The notes under the pieces are model-generated. The model saw only the letters and a program-made list of their open reading frames with translations, did no database searches and had not been told where the DNA came from. DNA of 64,000 nucleotides from the NCBI RefSeq assembly GCF_000620765.1, contig NZ_JIAK01000011.1:1-64000 (forward strand). Direction: 5' to 3'. Source of the stretch: Desulfovermiculus halophilus DSM 18834 (GTDB lineage: Bacteria; Desulfobacterota; Desulfovibrionia; Desulfovibrionales; Desulfothermaceae). Within the stretch, counting starts at the first letter, position 1. Every line of letters begins with the position of its first letter. The position numbers and the translations under genes were made by a program. This document shows, piece by piece, positions 1 to 7,472 of this stretch.

Positions 1-121
1 CATGTGAGTGCCTGGAGGGGGCAGGGATCCCCCTTTGGCGGGGCTTAGAAAATACCGGGCCGAAAGTGGGCACACAGAAGAGATGGCAAACTCCAAAAAT
101 CCACAGGCTACGTCGAAGAAC
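1..121 (+). repeat. Dispersed repeat R1, copy 1
   Basis: A 121-base non-coding unit, running from CATGTGAGTGCCTGG to the end motif GTCGAAGAAC. It matches 44002-44122 with only two differences that I can count. Shorter or diverged copies lie at 14091-14190, 37270-37312 and, inverted, at 43842-43965. It sits upstream of the PLP enzyme gene. It may extend left of the window. I see no convincing ORF in it. Confidence 0.85.
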
Positions 122-239
122 TGAAATACTTCGGGCTGAAAAAATCAAAACCGAAATAATGTATAGTGCGATAATCTTGACTTTAACAATATTCTTTGAT
201 AGTGGTTGCTTTATCAACGAAAAAACAGGGAGGTTGCAT

Positions 240-1424
240 ATGTACGATATGAGCATGAAAGAACGGAAGCTGGCCTATGGCCTCCGGGAGCTGAGCGATC
301 AGTCCGGGTCCCATTCGCCGAGCATTCATACCATTGCCGAAAAGTTGCCGGAACTGGAAATAAAGATCGATGCTTGCTTTCTGTCCAATCCCTACGCAAC
401 TGATCTCTTCACTCAGGAGATGAAAAACGACCTGATCAAGACCGGGGACCTGCGCAAGGTCCTGGAGTTCTATCCATCCCAGAACCAGGTCATTGGGGAG
501 CTCTTGTCCGGATGCCTGAACGTGCCCACGGAAAAGATCTTCGTCGGCAACGGGGCGACCGAGATCATCCAGGCTGTGATCCACAACTTCACGTACCGCA
601 AGATCATCATCAACATCCCCACCTTTTCTCCCTACTACGAGTTTGTCAGCGATGACGTCCAGGTGGTCTACAATCAGCTGACCCGGGACAACGACTTCCA
701 CTTCGATCTGGAAGAGTACATCCGCCTGGTGGAAAAGGAGAGGCCGGACACCATCATCCTGATCAACCCCAACAACCCCACTGGGGGGTACATCGACCAG
801 GAGGATATCGAGTACCTGGTTGACCGGCTCAGCTTTGTGGACACCATCGTCCTGGACGAAAGCTTTATTCATTTTGCCTTTGAAGACGATTCCATGGAGC
901 TCAAGACCGCCATACCCCTGACCCAGAAATACAAGAACCTGATTATCATGAAGAGCATGTCCAAGGACTTCGGCATCGCCGGCATCCGGGCCGGATACGC
1001 GGTCATGGATGAGGAAAAGGTGGCCGACCTTTTGGAAAACGGGTACTTATGGAATCTTTCCGGCCTGGCCGAATACTTTTTCCGCCTGTACGCAGATGAG
1101 GACTTTCTGGAACGCTACGAAAAGGTCCGAATCCGCTACCTCATGGATACCCAGGCCTTTTTCGCTCAGCTCTCCGAGGTCCCGGGGCTCAAGGTGTACC
1201 CCAGCAAGGCGAACTTTGTCCTGGCCGAGATCACCAACGGCATGAGCGCCTTTGAGTTCATGAGCCGCATGCTCATCAAGCACGGGGTCTATGTCCGGGA
1301 TTGCAACGACAAAGTGGGCCTGGACGGTGAGTTCGTGCGCATTGCCTCCAGAACCAAAGACGAGAACGCGGCCATTCTTCAGGCGGCCCAGGAGGTCCTC
1401 CAGGGCCAGGAAGAGACCGTGTAG
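240..1424 (+). CDS. PLP-dependent aminotransferase-fold enzyme, CobD/HisC-like
   Basis: A 394-residue fold-type I PLP enzyme. Visible motifs are GNGATEII near residue 103 (cofactor phosphate region), NPNNPTGG at 176-183, LDES at 205-208 and the Schiff-base lysine in SKDFGIAGIR (Lys242), with a substrate-carboxylate type Arg near 250. This pattern fits the histidinol-phosphate aminotransferase / threonine-phosphate decarboxylase (CobD) branch. The ATG at 240 follows GGGAGG at a good distance; upstream in-frame sequence reads through repeat R1 and is not credible coding. The next gene on the strand resembles phosphoethanolamine N-methyltransferases, so a decarboxylase acting on phosphoserine is attractive, but that is inference. 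HisC is the main alternative: hisA and hisB are in the window and hisC is not. Confidence 0.85.
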   Translation: MYDMSMKERKLAYGLRELSDQSGSHSPSIHTIAEKLPELEIKIDACFLSNPYATDLFTQEMKNDLIKTGDLRKVLEFYPSQNQVIGELLSGCLNVPTEKIFVGNGATEIIQAVIHNFTYRKIIINIPTFSPYYEFVSDDVQVVYNQLTRDNDFHFDLEEYIRLVEKERPDTIILINPNNPTGGYIDQEDIEYLVDRLSFVDTIVLDESFIHFAFEDDSMELKTAIPLTQKYKNLIIMKSMSKDFGIAGIRAGYAVMDEEKVADLLENGYLWNLSGLAEYFFRLYADEDFLERYEKVRIRYLMDTQAFFAQLSEVPGLKVYPSKANFVLAEITNGMSAFEFMSRMLIKHGVYVRDCNDKVGLDGEFVRIASRTKDENAAILQAAQEVLQGQEETV

Positions 1425-1554
1425 CATTTCCTCACCCCCCACCCTGTTTCCACGATCATTTCGTCACCTGCATGTCCCGGCGGAGACTCCTCCGGGACAT
1501 GCGGGAAAGATGCGGAGCCCCGGCTGGGGACTCCCGGCTAGCAAGGAGAAGCCC

Positions 1555-2184
1555 ATGAAAAACACCGAACAGAAGAGCTTTTGGGAGCAGCAGGACCTGG
1601 ATATCCAGAGCATGATGCTGAACAAGGACGTGGATCCGAGCTTTGAGGAACGGGAACGGACTGAAATACTTTCCTACCTTCCAGACCTCAACGGATTGCG
1701 CATTCTGGAACCAGCGGCAGGGATCGGCCGGTTCACCACCTGCTTCGCCCCTGTGGCCGCTCAGGTCACGGCTCAAGACTTTGTCCATGAGTTTATCGAT
1801 TCCAACAAGTCCGCATGCTGCGAATACCCCCATGTCTGCCACGCAGTTGGGGACATCATGGAGGCTGATTTTCCGGCGGCCAGCTTCGATCACATCTTCA
1901 TCAACTGGCTCTTGATGTATATCCGGGACGAGGATCTTCCGGTCCTGGCCCGCAGATTGACCACTTGGCTGAGCTCACAAGGGACCATGTTTGTGCGGGA
2001 GAGCTGCGTGAGCGCGTCCAATCCCAACCAACCCCATCCCCACACACACTACCGGGATCCGGAGGTCTATGAACGGCTTTTCGCCGACTGGTTCCAGATC
2101 ACCGCCAAAGGGAATGTGAAGGTCTATGAACAGGAGTACAACAACCCGAACCAGAGGTGGTGGCTGTTGACCAAAAAGGGCTAG
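1555..2184 (+). CDS. Phosphoethanolamine N-methyltransferase-like SAM methyltransferase
   Basis: A 209-residue class I SAM-dependent methyltransferase. Motif I is LEPAAGIGRF at residues 51-60. The segments NWLLMY (117-122), RES (148-150) and THYRDP (164-169), together with the N-terminal SFWEQQ and MML elements, recall the catalytic domain of plant and Plasmodium phosphoethanolamine N-methyltransferases, which convert phosphoethanolamine to phosphocholine. Plant enzymes carry two such domains in tandem; this is a single-domain form. The ATG at 1555 follows AAGGAG at about 7 bases. It lies 130 bases after the PLP enzyme gene with no terminator between, and a strong terminator follows it, so the two are probably co-transcribed. 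The substrate is inferred from motifs only. Confidence 0.78.
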   Translation: MKNTEQKSFWEQQDLDIQSMMLNKDVDPSFEERERTEILSYLPDLNGLRILEPAAGIGRFTTCFAPVAAQVTAQDFVHEFIDSNKSACCEYPHVCHAVGDIMEADFPAASFDHIFINWLLMYIRDEDLPVLARRLTTWLSSQGTMFVRESCVSASNPNQPHPHTHYRDPEVYERLFADWFQITAKGNVKVYEQEYNNPNQRWWLLTKKG

Positions 2185-2231
2185 CTTTCAGCCTTAACCC
2201 TGGCAAACCAGATTTGACATCCTGTCCCTGA

Positions 2232-2283
2232 GAGGACAAAAAAACAGGGGCACCCAGCTGGGTGCCCCTGTTTTTTTGTCCTC
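2232..2283. terminator. Perfect 52-bp palindromic terminator
   Basis: Two 26-base arms are exact reverse complements with no loop bases outside the symmetry. The core is a GC-rich stem (CAGGGGCACCCAG) flanked by A7 on the left and T7 on the right, so it can terminate transcription in both directions. It closes the PLP enzyme/methyltransferase pair. Confidence 0.92.
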
Positions 2284-2293
2284 AACCAACTAT

Positions 2294-2504
2294 CACTACA
2301 GCGACATTTTGCTGTAACTCATTGATTTCTTGTTTATCGCTTTTTATCGTTCCCACGCTCTGCGTGGGAACTCTTTTGGGCGCTCCGGCGTCCAGAAAGA
2401 GACCGCGGGAGCGGTCAGGAAAGCTCCCACGCAGAGCGTGGGAGCTATAAGTAATCGCCTGGCTCTTTGCAGGCGTTTGTTGTACCCAAACTGTCGCTGT
2501 AGTG
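2294..2504 (+). mobile_element. MITE-like element, copy A, with 13-bp terminal inverted repeats
   Basis: The element starts with CACTACAGCGACA (2294-2306) and ends with the exact inverse TGTCGCTGTAGTG (2492-2504). It contains two perfect 10-bp-stem palindromes built on TCCCACGC/GCGTGGGA at 2349-2371 and 2423-2445. Bases 2294-2450 recur as the reverse complement at 59892-60048 with three differences in 157. No transposase is encoded, so it would have to be moved by a transposase elsewhere. I could not settle a target-site duplication. Confidence 0.8.
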
Positions 2505-2522
2505 CTAGCCGATCAAAAGTAA

Positions 2523-2554
2523 TTGTTCAGCCCTTCCCAAGGCCCACTGAACAA
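2523..2554 (+). promoter_or_regulatory. Inverted repeat upstream of the CaCA antiporter gene
   Basis: TTGTTCAG (2523-2530) and CTGAACAA (2547-2554) form a perfect 8-base inverted repeat with a 16-base centre. It ends 17 bases before the antiporter ATG and lies just outside the MITE-like element. It could be an operator or a leader hairpin; no regulator is identified. Confidence 0.35.
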
Positions 2555-2571
2555 ATACACTCCAAAGCCAT

Positions 2572-3585
2572 ATGGAACATTTCCTGACCCAATACATCGC
2601 TCAGTTCAGCCTTGTGCCCCTGCTGGGGATCCTGGCCGTGTGCATTGCGGTCCTGTCCAAGGGAGCGGACTGGCTGATCGATGCCGTGGTCGATATGGCC
2701 AAACGCACCGGAATGCCCCACATCGTCATCGGTGCGACCATAGTCTCTCTGGGCACCACCTTGCCCGAGGCCTTTGTCTCGGTTATGGCCGCCTGGATGG
2801 GCAACCCCGGCCTGGCCCTGGGCAACGGAGTCGGCTCGATCATCGCCGACACCGGATTGGTCTTGGGCCTGGCCTGTCTATTGACCAGGGTTCCCATAAA
2901 CAGCTTCATCCTGAACCGCACCGGATGGGTACAGGTCGGAGCGGCCACCCTGCTCACCCTGCTGGCAGTGGGAGCAAGAATGCGCAATCCGGACCTGCCG
3001 GTCCTGGGCTGGAAGGTCGGAGTGCTGTTTCTGTTTCTGCTCTGTGTCTATATCCTGTTGAGCTACTTCTGGGCCCGGGCCGGAGGCGAACAGGTTGTCC
3101 TCGGCGAGGATGCCCCTCCCCGTCCCCTGCCCCAGGCCGTCCTGCAGCTTGCCGGGGGGATCTTCCTGGTCGTAGCCGCAGCCAGGATCCTGGTCCCTGC
3201 CGCCTCCCAGACCGCTCTCCGCCTGGGCGTGCCCGAAGACATCGTCGCCGCCACCATGGTGGCCCTGGGCACCTCGCTGCCCGAGCTGGTGACCGCCGTT
3301 TCCTCGGTGCGCAAGGGACATCCGGAGATCATGGTCGGCAACGTGGTCGGGGCCGATGTCCTGAACTGTCTCTTTGTCATCGGCGCAGCGGCCACAGCCA
3401 AACCATTGGTCATCGCCCCGACCTTCTTCACCTTTCATTTCCCGGCCATGCTCTTCATCCTCTACTCCCTGCGCCTGTTCATCGCCCGCAGCCGGGACGG
3501 ATATTTCAAACGCTGGCAGGGCGGATGGATGCTGAGCGTTTACCTCTTGTACCTTCTCCTCCAGTACGCCCTGAAGCTGGGTTAG
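2572..3585 (+). CDS. CaCA-family Na+/Ca2+ (or K+/H+) antiporter
   Basis: A 337-residue integral membrane cation exchanger. It carries the two inverted alpha repeats of the CaCA superfamily: GATIVSLGTTLPE with GNGVGSIIAD in the N-terminal half, and ATMVALGTSLPE with GNVVGADVLN in the C-terminal half, each supplying the acidic residues that bind the cation. About ten hydrophobic segments are visible, and the length is usual for YrbG-like bacterial members. Ion specificity cannot be read from sequence. No clear ribosome binding site precedes the ATG, and a MITE-like element lies directly upstream. Its last four bases overlap the end of the convergent CoA-transferase gene. Confidence 0.9.
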   Translation: MEHFLTQYIAQFSLVPLLGILAVCIAVLSKGADWLIDAVVDMAKRTGMPHIVIGATIVSLGTTLPEAFVSVMAAWMGNPGLALGNGVGSIIADTGLVLGLACLLTRVPINSFILNRTGWVQVGAATLLTLLAVGARMRNPDLPVLGWKVGVLFLFLLCVYILLSYFWARAGGEQVVLGEDAPPRPLPQAVLQLAGGIFLVVAAARILVPAASQTALRLGVPEDIVAATMVALGTSLPELVTAVSSVRKGHPEIMVGNVVGADVLNCLFVIGAAATAKPLVIAPTFFTFHFPAMLFILYSLRLFIARSRDGYFKRWQGGWMLSVYLLYLLLQYALKLG

Positions 3586-4406
3586 AACTGGGAGACCAGC
3601 TTCTTTCCGGCCGGCTTTTTGACAAACATGCCCATGGGATCGATCTCCTCCCGGATCAAATGCAGCTCCTCTTCGGTCGGCGGAGGGAAATCGTCCAGCT
3701 CCGGATGGATCAAAAGCTCGAATCCCGTGGCCTCCTGGACCGACTCCACGCTCTCTCCGGGCAGAAGCTGCCGCAGACGCATCCGCCTGGTCTGCTCATC
3801 AAAATCCATGATGGCCTTGGCCGTAATCACCCTGTAGGGGCCCTGGCCCAGGAGACCGGCCTTTTCTCTGGCCCCGGGCGAGCCGTCAATATGCCCCGGG
3901 CTGGTCACATAGCTGATTTTTTCTCTGAACCGTCTCCGCTCGTGGGGCATGATCAGAATAGTCCGTTCGCAGGAAGCGGCCATATCGCTGGCCCCTCCGC
4001 TGCCGGGCAGCCGGACCTTGGGGCTGCGGTACTCCTGGGGAAAATCACCGAGCATGGTTGAGTTCAAATTTCCGTACGGATCGATCTCCGCCCCGCCCAC
4101 AAACCCGAAGTCGGAAAATCCCCGCTGAGTCATTTCAAAGGCGGAGTTCAGTCCTCCAATATAGGACGAGCCGCTCACCGTCCGCGAATCGCCCACCGAA
4201 AAGGGCAGCTTGCCGCTTAGGGGCGGACCCACCGCTCCGGCCTCAAAGACCGGAATGACCCCCGGAGCATGCGTGCGCATGGCCAGCACTGTGGCAATCA
4301 TCGGCAGACCAGTCCCCACAAAGACGACCTTGGTATCCTCCAAGACCCGGGCCCCGGCAATGACGATCATCTCCTGGGGGGTGTACTCTGATCCCTGAAT
4401 ATACAT
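3582..4406 (-). CDS. Family I CoA-transferase, beta subunit (GctB-like)
   Basis: A 274-residue protein matching the beta subunit of glutaconate-type family I CoA-transferases. The catalytic glutamate is probably Glu55 in VFEAG, the position at which these enzymes form a glutamyl-CoA intermediate. Gly-rich motifs GTGLP (31-35) and GSGGASD fit the CoA site. It starts two bases after the stop of the alpha-subunit gene, with AAGGGG ahead of its ATG, so the two are made together as a heteromeric enzyme. The acyl substrate is not evident; glutaconate, 3-oxoacids or aromatic acyl compounds are all possible. Confidence 0.88.
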   Translation of the reverse strand: MYIQGSEYTPQEMIVIAGARVLEDTKVVFVGTGLPMIATVLAMRTHAPGVIPVFEAGAVGPPLSGKLPFSVGDSRTVSGSSYIGGLNSAFEMTQRGFSDFGFVGGAEIDPYGNLNSTMLGDFPQEYRSPKVRLPGSGGASDMAASCERTILIMPHERRRFREKISYVTSPGHIDGSPGAREKAGLLGQGPYRVITAKAIMDFDEQTRRMRLRQLLPGESVESVQEATGFELLIHPELDDFPPPTEEELHLIREEIDPMGMFVKKPAGKKLVSQF

Positions 4407-4408
4407 TG

Positions 4409-5422
4409 CTATCCCCTTTCTTCCAGATTTTCCAGCTCAGCGTGATGCTCTTCCATGATCTTGCGCACAGGGAACTGATCCATGAAGTCAGCAAAGCCTT
4501 CGACGTTCATGATGGAGTCTTCAAAGTAGTGCCGCAGACCTGAGTCGTCCCCTTTGTGCAGCAAGCTGCCCCAAGCATGCACAGAGGCGATGTGCTCCCG
4601 ATTGAAGTAATAGTGCTCCCGGCAACTTGTGGGGTAGGCCCCGTACGGGACCTGAACCACGGCATCCACTGCAAAGAAGGGGATGGTGATCGCCTTGGGC
4701 TCCCTGGTGATCTCTTCATGGGGAACGATCCGCTCGCAGGTCACGATGGTGTGGGCCGAGGCCATAGCGATTTCTGCGCATGTTGCTTCACTGCCGTGAA
4801 TGATGCAGTTGCCGTACATGTCCGCCTTCTGGACATGCAGAAGGCCCACATTCGGATAGCAGGCCGGAAGGAGAACCACGGGCCTGCCGGTGAACGGGCA
4901 GTTTTCAACCTTGGCCCGGCAGGTCTTGATGATATCGCTGCCCAGGGGACCCCGGCAGGGAATAAAGGGCAAGCCCATGCTTCCGGCCTTGAACCTGGCC
5001 GACATGTTGTAGTTGCTCCAGTCCTCCAGCTCCACCAGACCGTTCTCGGCCAGATAACGGAAAATGGGGGACAGCCCGAAGGACTCATGGGCCCAATAGG
5101 CGAGCTCCATGCGCTTGATATGCAGATGGTCGGGGTACAGGGCCATGGCCCCGCCCAGATAGTCCACGGCCATTCCTCCGGACTGAAAGCACAGGGTCAG
5201 ATCCCTGAACCCGTGCCGGATCATCTCATGACAGGTGGCTACCGGCTGGCGGATATCAACAAATCCGCCGATGGCCACTGTGTCCCCGTCGTGTATGAAC
5301 CTGTCCACAGCGGTCTGCAGGTCATACCGCTTGTCCCGTTTGGACTTGTCCTTCGCCACAAGGGCCTGCCTGGCCTGATCCGGGGTCAGCCCGGTCCAGA
5401 AAAATTCGTCGTGTGTGTCCAT
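4409..5422 (-). CDS. Family I CoA-transferase, alpha subunit (GctA-like)
   Basis: A 337-residue alpha subunit of a family I CoA-transferase. Near residue 50 it has VAIGGFVDIRQPVA, the conserved region that binds CoA, followed by an LTLCFQSGG strand typical of GctA-like proteins. It lies directly upstream of the beta-subunit gene. The pair would move CoA between short acyl groups without using ATP, useful in an energy-limited anaerobe. Its ATG follows GAGG closely. About 200 bases without obvious signals separate it from the divergent small gene at 5626. Confidence 0.85.
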   Translation of the reverse strand: MDTHDEFFWTGLTPDQARQALVAKDKSKRDKRYDLQTAVDRFIHDGDTVAIGGFVDIRQPVATCHEMIRHGFRDLTLCFQSGGMAVDYLGGAMALYPDHLHIKRMELAYWAHESFGLSPIFRYLAENGLVELEDWSNYNMSARFKAGSMGLPFIPCRGPLGSDIIKTCRAKVENCPFTGRPVVLLPACYPNVGLLHVQKADMYGNCIIHGSEATCAEIAMASAHTIVTCERIVPHEEITREPKAITIPFFAVDAVVQVPYGAYPTSCREHYYFNREHIASVHAWGSLLHKGDDSGLRHYFEDSIMNVEGFADFMDQFPVRKIMEEHHAELENLEERG

Positions 5423-5625
5423 ACCGCCTCGTAATCTGTTAGACTTTCCGGTTCTTCGACTCTACCTGTGGATGTCTGCTTAGTCTGGGCACCAAGGACG
5501 TAGAACAAAAGCCATGAAAAATCAAGAATCTGTACACCACCTCGGTCAGGGTCCAGGGACGTTTTCCTTTTCCCCGGGCTCTGCTATGCTTGGATTTGAC
5601 CTCAAACTGGAGAAGGACTTCGATC

Positions 5626-6069
5626 ATGGCCCCAATACACACTCTGTACGCATTTGACCATGCCGTCCGCATCTTTCGAGTTACCGGCCTCATTGATGCC
5701 CACGCCCTTATGTCCATGGCCTGGAGGGCCCAAAGGACACCTGAAAGCAGCATCCACTTGTGGGATTTTACCCACGGATCTGTGCGCTTCGGGTCCGCTG
5801 AAGGCGGACGGAGCCTGCTCAGCACGCCGGCTGCCCCCCAGTCAGGCGGGACCGGCATTCAGACCGCCCTGGTCTGCCCCAACGAGCTGGACCACGGCCT
5901 GGCCCGAATCGCCCATGTCTTTGCCCACATCGGGAGCTACCCCCGCGATTTTCGCTTATTCCGCTGCATCCGGGCCGCGCAGCGCTGGCTCGGCGCCTGC
6001 CGGATCTGCCTCCGCCTGCACCCCACCAAGCCCGACCTGATGTGCGCCTCCCGCTGCGTCCGTAAATAA
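5626..6069 (+). CDS. Conserved-looking protein of unknown function
   Basis: A 147-residue protein that I do not recognise. It has a basic, Cys-containing C-terminus and no predicted membrane segment or signal peptide. The ATG at 5626 is preceded by GGAGAAGG about 12 bases away; an in-frame TTG at 5590 is a less likely start. It lies 18 bases upstream of the DUF362 gene on the same strand, so the two are probably co-transcribed. An ORF on the opposite strand at 5439-5858 overlaps it; I prefer the plus-strand frame because of its ribosome binding site and its tight link to the next gene. Confidence 0.55.
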   Translation: MAPIHTLYAFDHAVRIFRVTGLIDAHALMSMAWRAQRTPESSIHLWDFTHGSVRFGSAEGGRSLLSTPAAPQSGGTGIQTALVCPNELDHGLARIAHVFAHIGSYPRDFRLFRCIRAAQRWLGACRICLRLHPTKPDLMCASRCVRK

Positions 6070-6087
6070 TACCTGGAGTACCCGGCC

Positions 6088-6843
6088 ATGACCGCCGTCA
6101 TCGACTTCACGAGCTATGAGGAATCAGTTCCCGCACTGCTTCACCTGATACAAACTGAGACGTCACTCCCCCAAACCGGGACCATTGTCATCAAGCCCAA
6201 CCTGATCAACGACTCCCCGCCGCCGATCACCACCCCCGCCGCCTGCTGCCGGGCCCTGGTGGACTCCATCCGCAGCATATCCACGGCCAGGGTGGTGATT
6301 GCCGAAGGATGCGGCCAACCCGGTCTGGACACGCCTGCTGTCTTTGACCGGCTGGGCTATACAGACATGGCCGCCGGATGCGGGGTCCAGCTCGTTGACC
6401 TGAACACCGCCCAGCTTGTCCGCATGCACAACCCCGAATGCCGCATCTTTCCGGAGATATTTCTGCCCCAAATCGCGGTGAACAGCTATCTGATCTCTGT
6501 TCCGGTCCTCAAGGCCCATTCTCTGGCCGGGATTACCGGGGCACTGAAAAACATGATCGGCCTCGCTCCCCCCGCCTATTACAGCGGTCAGAGCGGAACA
6601 TGGAAAAAGGCAGCCTTCCACTGTGATGTGCAGCAAAGCATCCGTGAGCTGAACTCCTACAAGGCGCCCGACCTGTGTATTATGGATGCAAGTGTGGGCA
6701 TGCCCGAGTATCATTTGGGAGGAGCTCACTGCACACCACCGCTGGAAGTGCTTGTTGGTGGTTGCGATCCCTGGGAGGTGGACCGCAAAGGAGCAGAGTT
6801 GCTGGGCAGAGACTGGACAAAGATCAAGCACCTTCAAAAATAA
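6088..6843 (+). CDS. DUF362 domain protein
   Basis: A 251-residue protein with the DUF362 pattern: VIKPNLI near residue 34, VIAEGCGQP near 72, VPVLKAHSLAGITGALKN near 140-158 and a DASVG segment near 205. DUF362 proteins are common in anaerobes and often carry an added 2[4Fe-4S] ferredoxin domain; this one does not. Its biochemical role is unknown. It follows the small unknown gene by 18 bases and ends just before the promoter of the MucR-like gene. Confidence 0.82.
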   Translation: MTAVIDFTSYEESVPALLHLIQTETSLPQTGTIVIKPNLINDSPPPITTPAACCRALVDSIRSISTARVVIAEGCGQPGLDTPAVFDRLGYTDMAAGCGVQLVDLNTAQLVRMHNPECRIFPEIFLPQIAVNSYLISVPVLKAHSLAGITGALKNMIGLAPPAYYSGQSGTWKKAAFHCDVQQSIRELNSYKAPDLCIMDASVGMPEYHLGGAHCTPPLEVLVGGCDPWEVDRKGAELLGRDWTKIKHLQK

Positions 6844-6862
6844 TGAAAACATCTTCCTGTGT

Positions 6863-6906
6863 TTGACATTTTTTTGTTTGTACTTACAATACAAAACTTG
6901 AAGTAC
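6863..6906 (+). promoter_or_regulatory. Sigma70 promoter and inverted repeat upstream of the MucR-like gene
   Basis: TTGACA (6863-6868), 16 bases, then TACAAT (6885-6890) makes a near-consensus promoter in an AT-rich gap. An inverted repeat GTACTT (6880-6885) / AAGTAC (6901-6906) overlaps the -10 box and is a candidate operator, possibly for autoregulation, since MucR/Ros proteins often repress themselves. The operator role is inferred. Confidence 0.65.
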
Positions 6907-6951
6907 ATACAATGCATGGATGAAAAGTAATCAAACACAAGGAGAACACGC

Positions 6952-7353
6952 ATGGAAGAATATGTTCAACAAGCCCTGGAGATCGTCAAGGCTCAAGCTA
7001 GTGTGCGGACCATGAGCGAAGAAGAGATAACTTCCATGGTTCAGAGCCTCTCCAAACAGCTCAAGGATATCGTGGAAGGCACGGAGAGCGCTCAAGAATC
7101 CGAGCAGACCCAGGAACCGGCAGTTGATCCTAAAAAGGCGATTCGGGAAAAGGCTGTTGTTTGTCTGGAATGCGGAAAGAAGTTCAAGGTTCTGTCCAAG
7201 AAGCATCTGGCCCAGCACGGGCTTACTCCTGAAGAATACAAGGAGAAGTGGGGCTACAAGAAAAACACCTCCTTGATCGCCAAGGCCCTTGCCCGTCAAC
7301 GCAAACAGAAGATGCAGGAAATGCAGCTGTGGAAAAGGCGCACAACCTCGTAA
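6952..7353 (+). CDS. MucR/Ros-family zinc-finger transcriptional regulator
   Basis: A 133-residue DNA-binding protein of the ROS/MUCR family. The prokaryotic zinc finger lies in the second half: VVCLECGKKFKVLSKKHLAQH supplies Cys-x2-Cys and a distal His, followed by the family signature LTPEEYKEKWG. A basic tail ends the protein. The N-terminal 55 residues are acidic and helical. It has its own promoter and a strong terminator, so it is monocistronic. Targets are unknown; the osmoprotectant locus lies next door on the opposite strand, with its end facing this gene. Confidence 0.9.
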   Translation: MEEYVQQALEIVKAQASVRTMSEEEITSMVQSLSKQLKDIVEGTESAQESEQTQEPAVDPKKAIREKAVVCLECGKKFKVLSKKHLAQHGLTPEEYKEKWGYKKNTSLIAKALARQRKQKMQEMQLWKRRTTS

Positions 7354-7379
7354 AAACCAGCCTGCACATTTAGAGTCCC

Positions 7380-7424
7380 GGACAAAAAAACGCCTGCTTC
7401 CTGGAAGCAGGCGTTTTTTTGTCC
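7380..7424. terminator. Bidirectional rho-independent terminator
   Basis: A GC-rich stem (CGCCTGCTT / AAGCAGGCG) is extended by A7 and T7 arms, and the whole is framed by GGAC and GTCC. It terminates the MucR-like gene and, in the other direction, the osmoprotectant locus. Its outer arms GGACAAAAAAAC and GTTTTTTTGTCC are the same as in the terminator at 2232-2283. Confidence 0.92.
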
Positions 7425-7472
7425 ATAGCAAGGGGTGCAGCTTACGACAGATCAGGGGATGCGCACATCACC

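Noticed and set aside
183-872. A 229-codon ORF on the minus strand opposite the PLP enzyme gene
   Set aside because: It mirrors the third-codon GC bias of the real gene, has no ribosome binding site and encodes a low-complexity protein.
2262-2587. Short ORFs inside the MITE-like copy A (and their mirror in copy B)
   Set aside because: They arise from the palindromic repeat sequence and are not matched by start signals.
5439-5858. Minus-strand ORF opposite the small unknown gene at 5626
   Set aside because: The plus frame has a ribosome binding site and is coupled to the DUF362 gene; the minus frame has neither support nor a recognisable domain. I remain less sure here than elsewhere.
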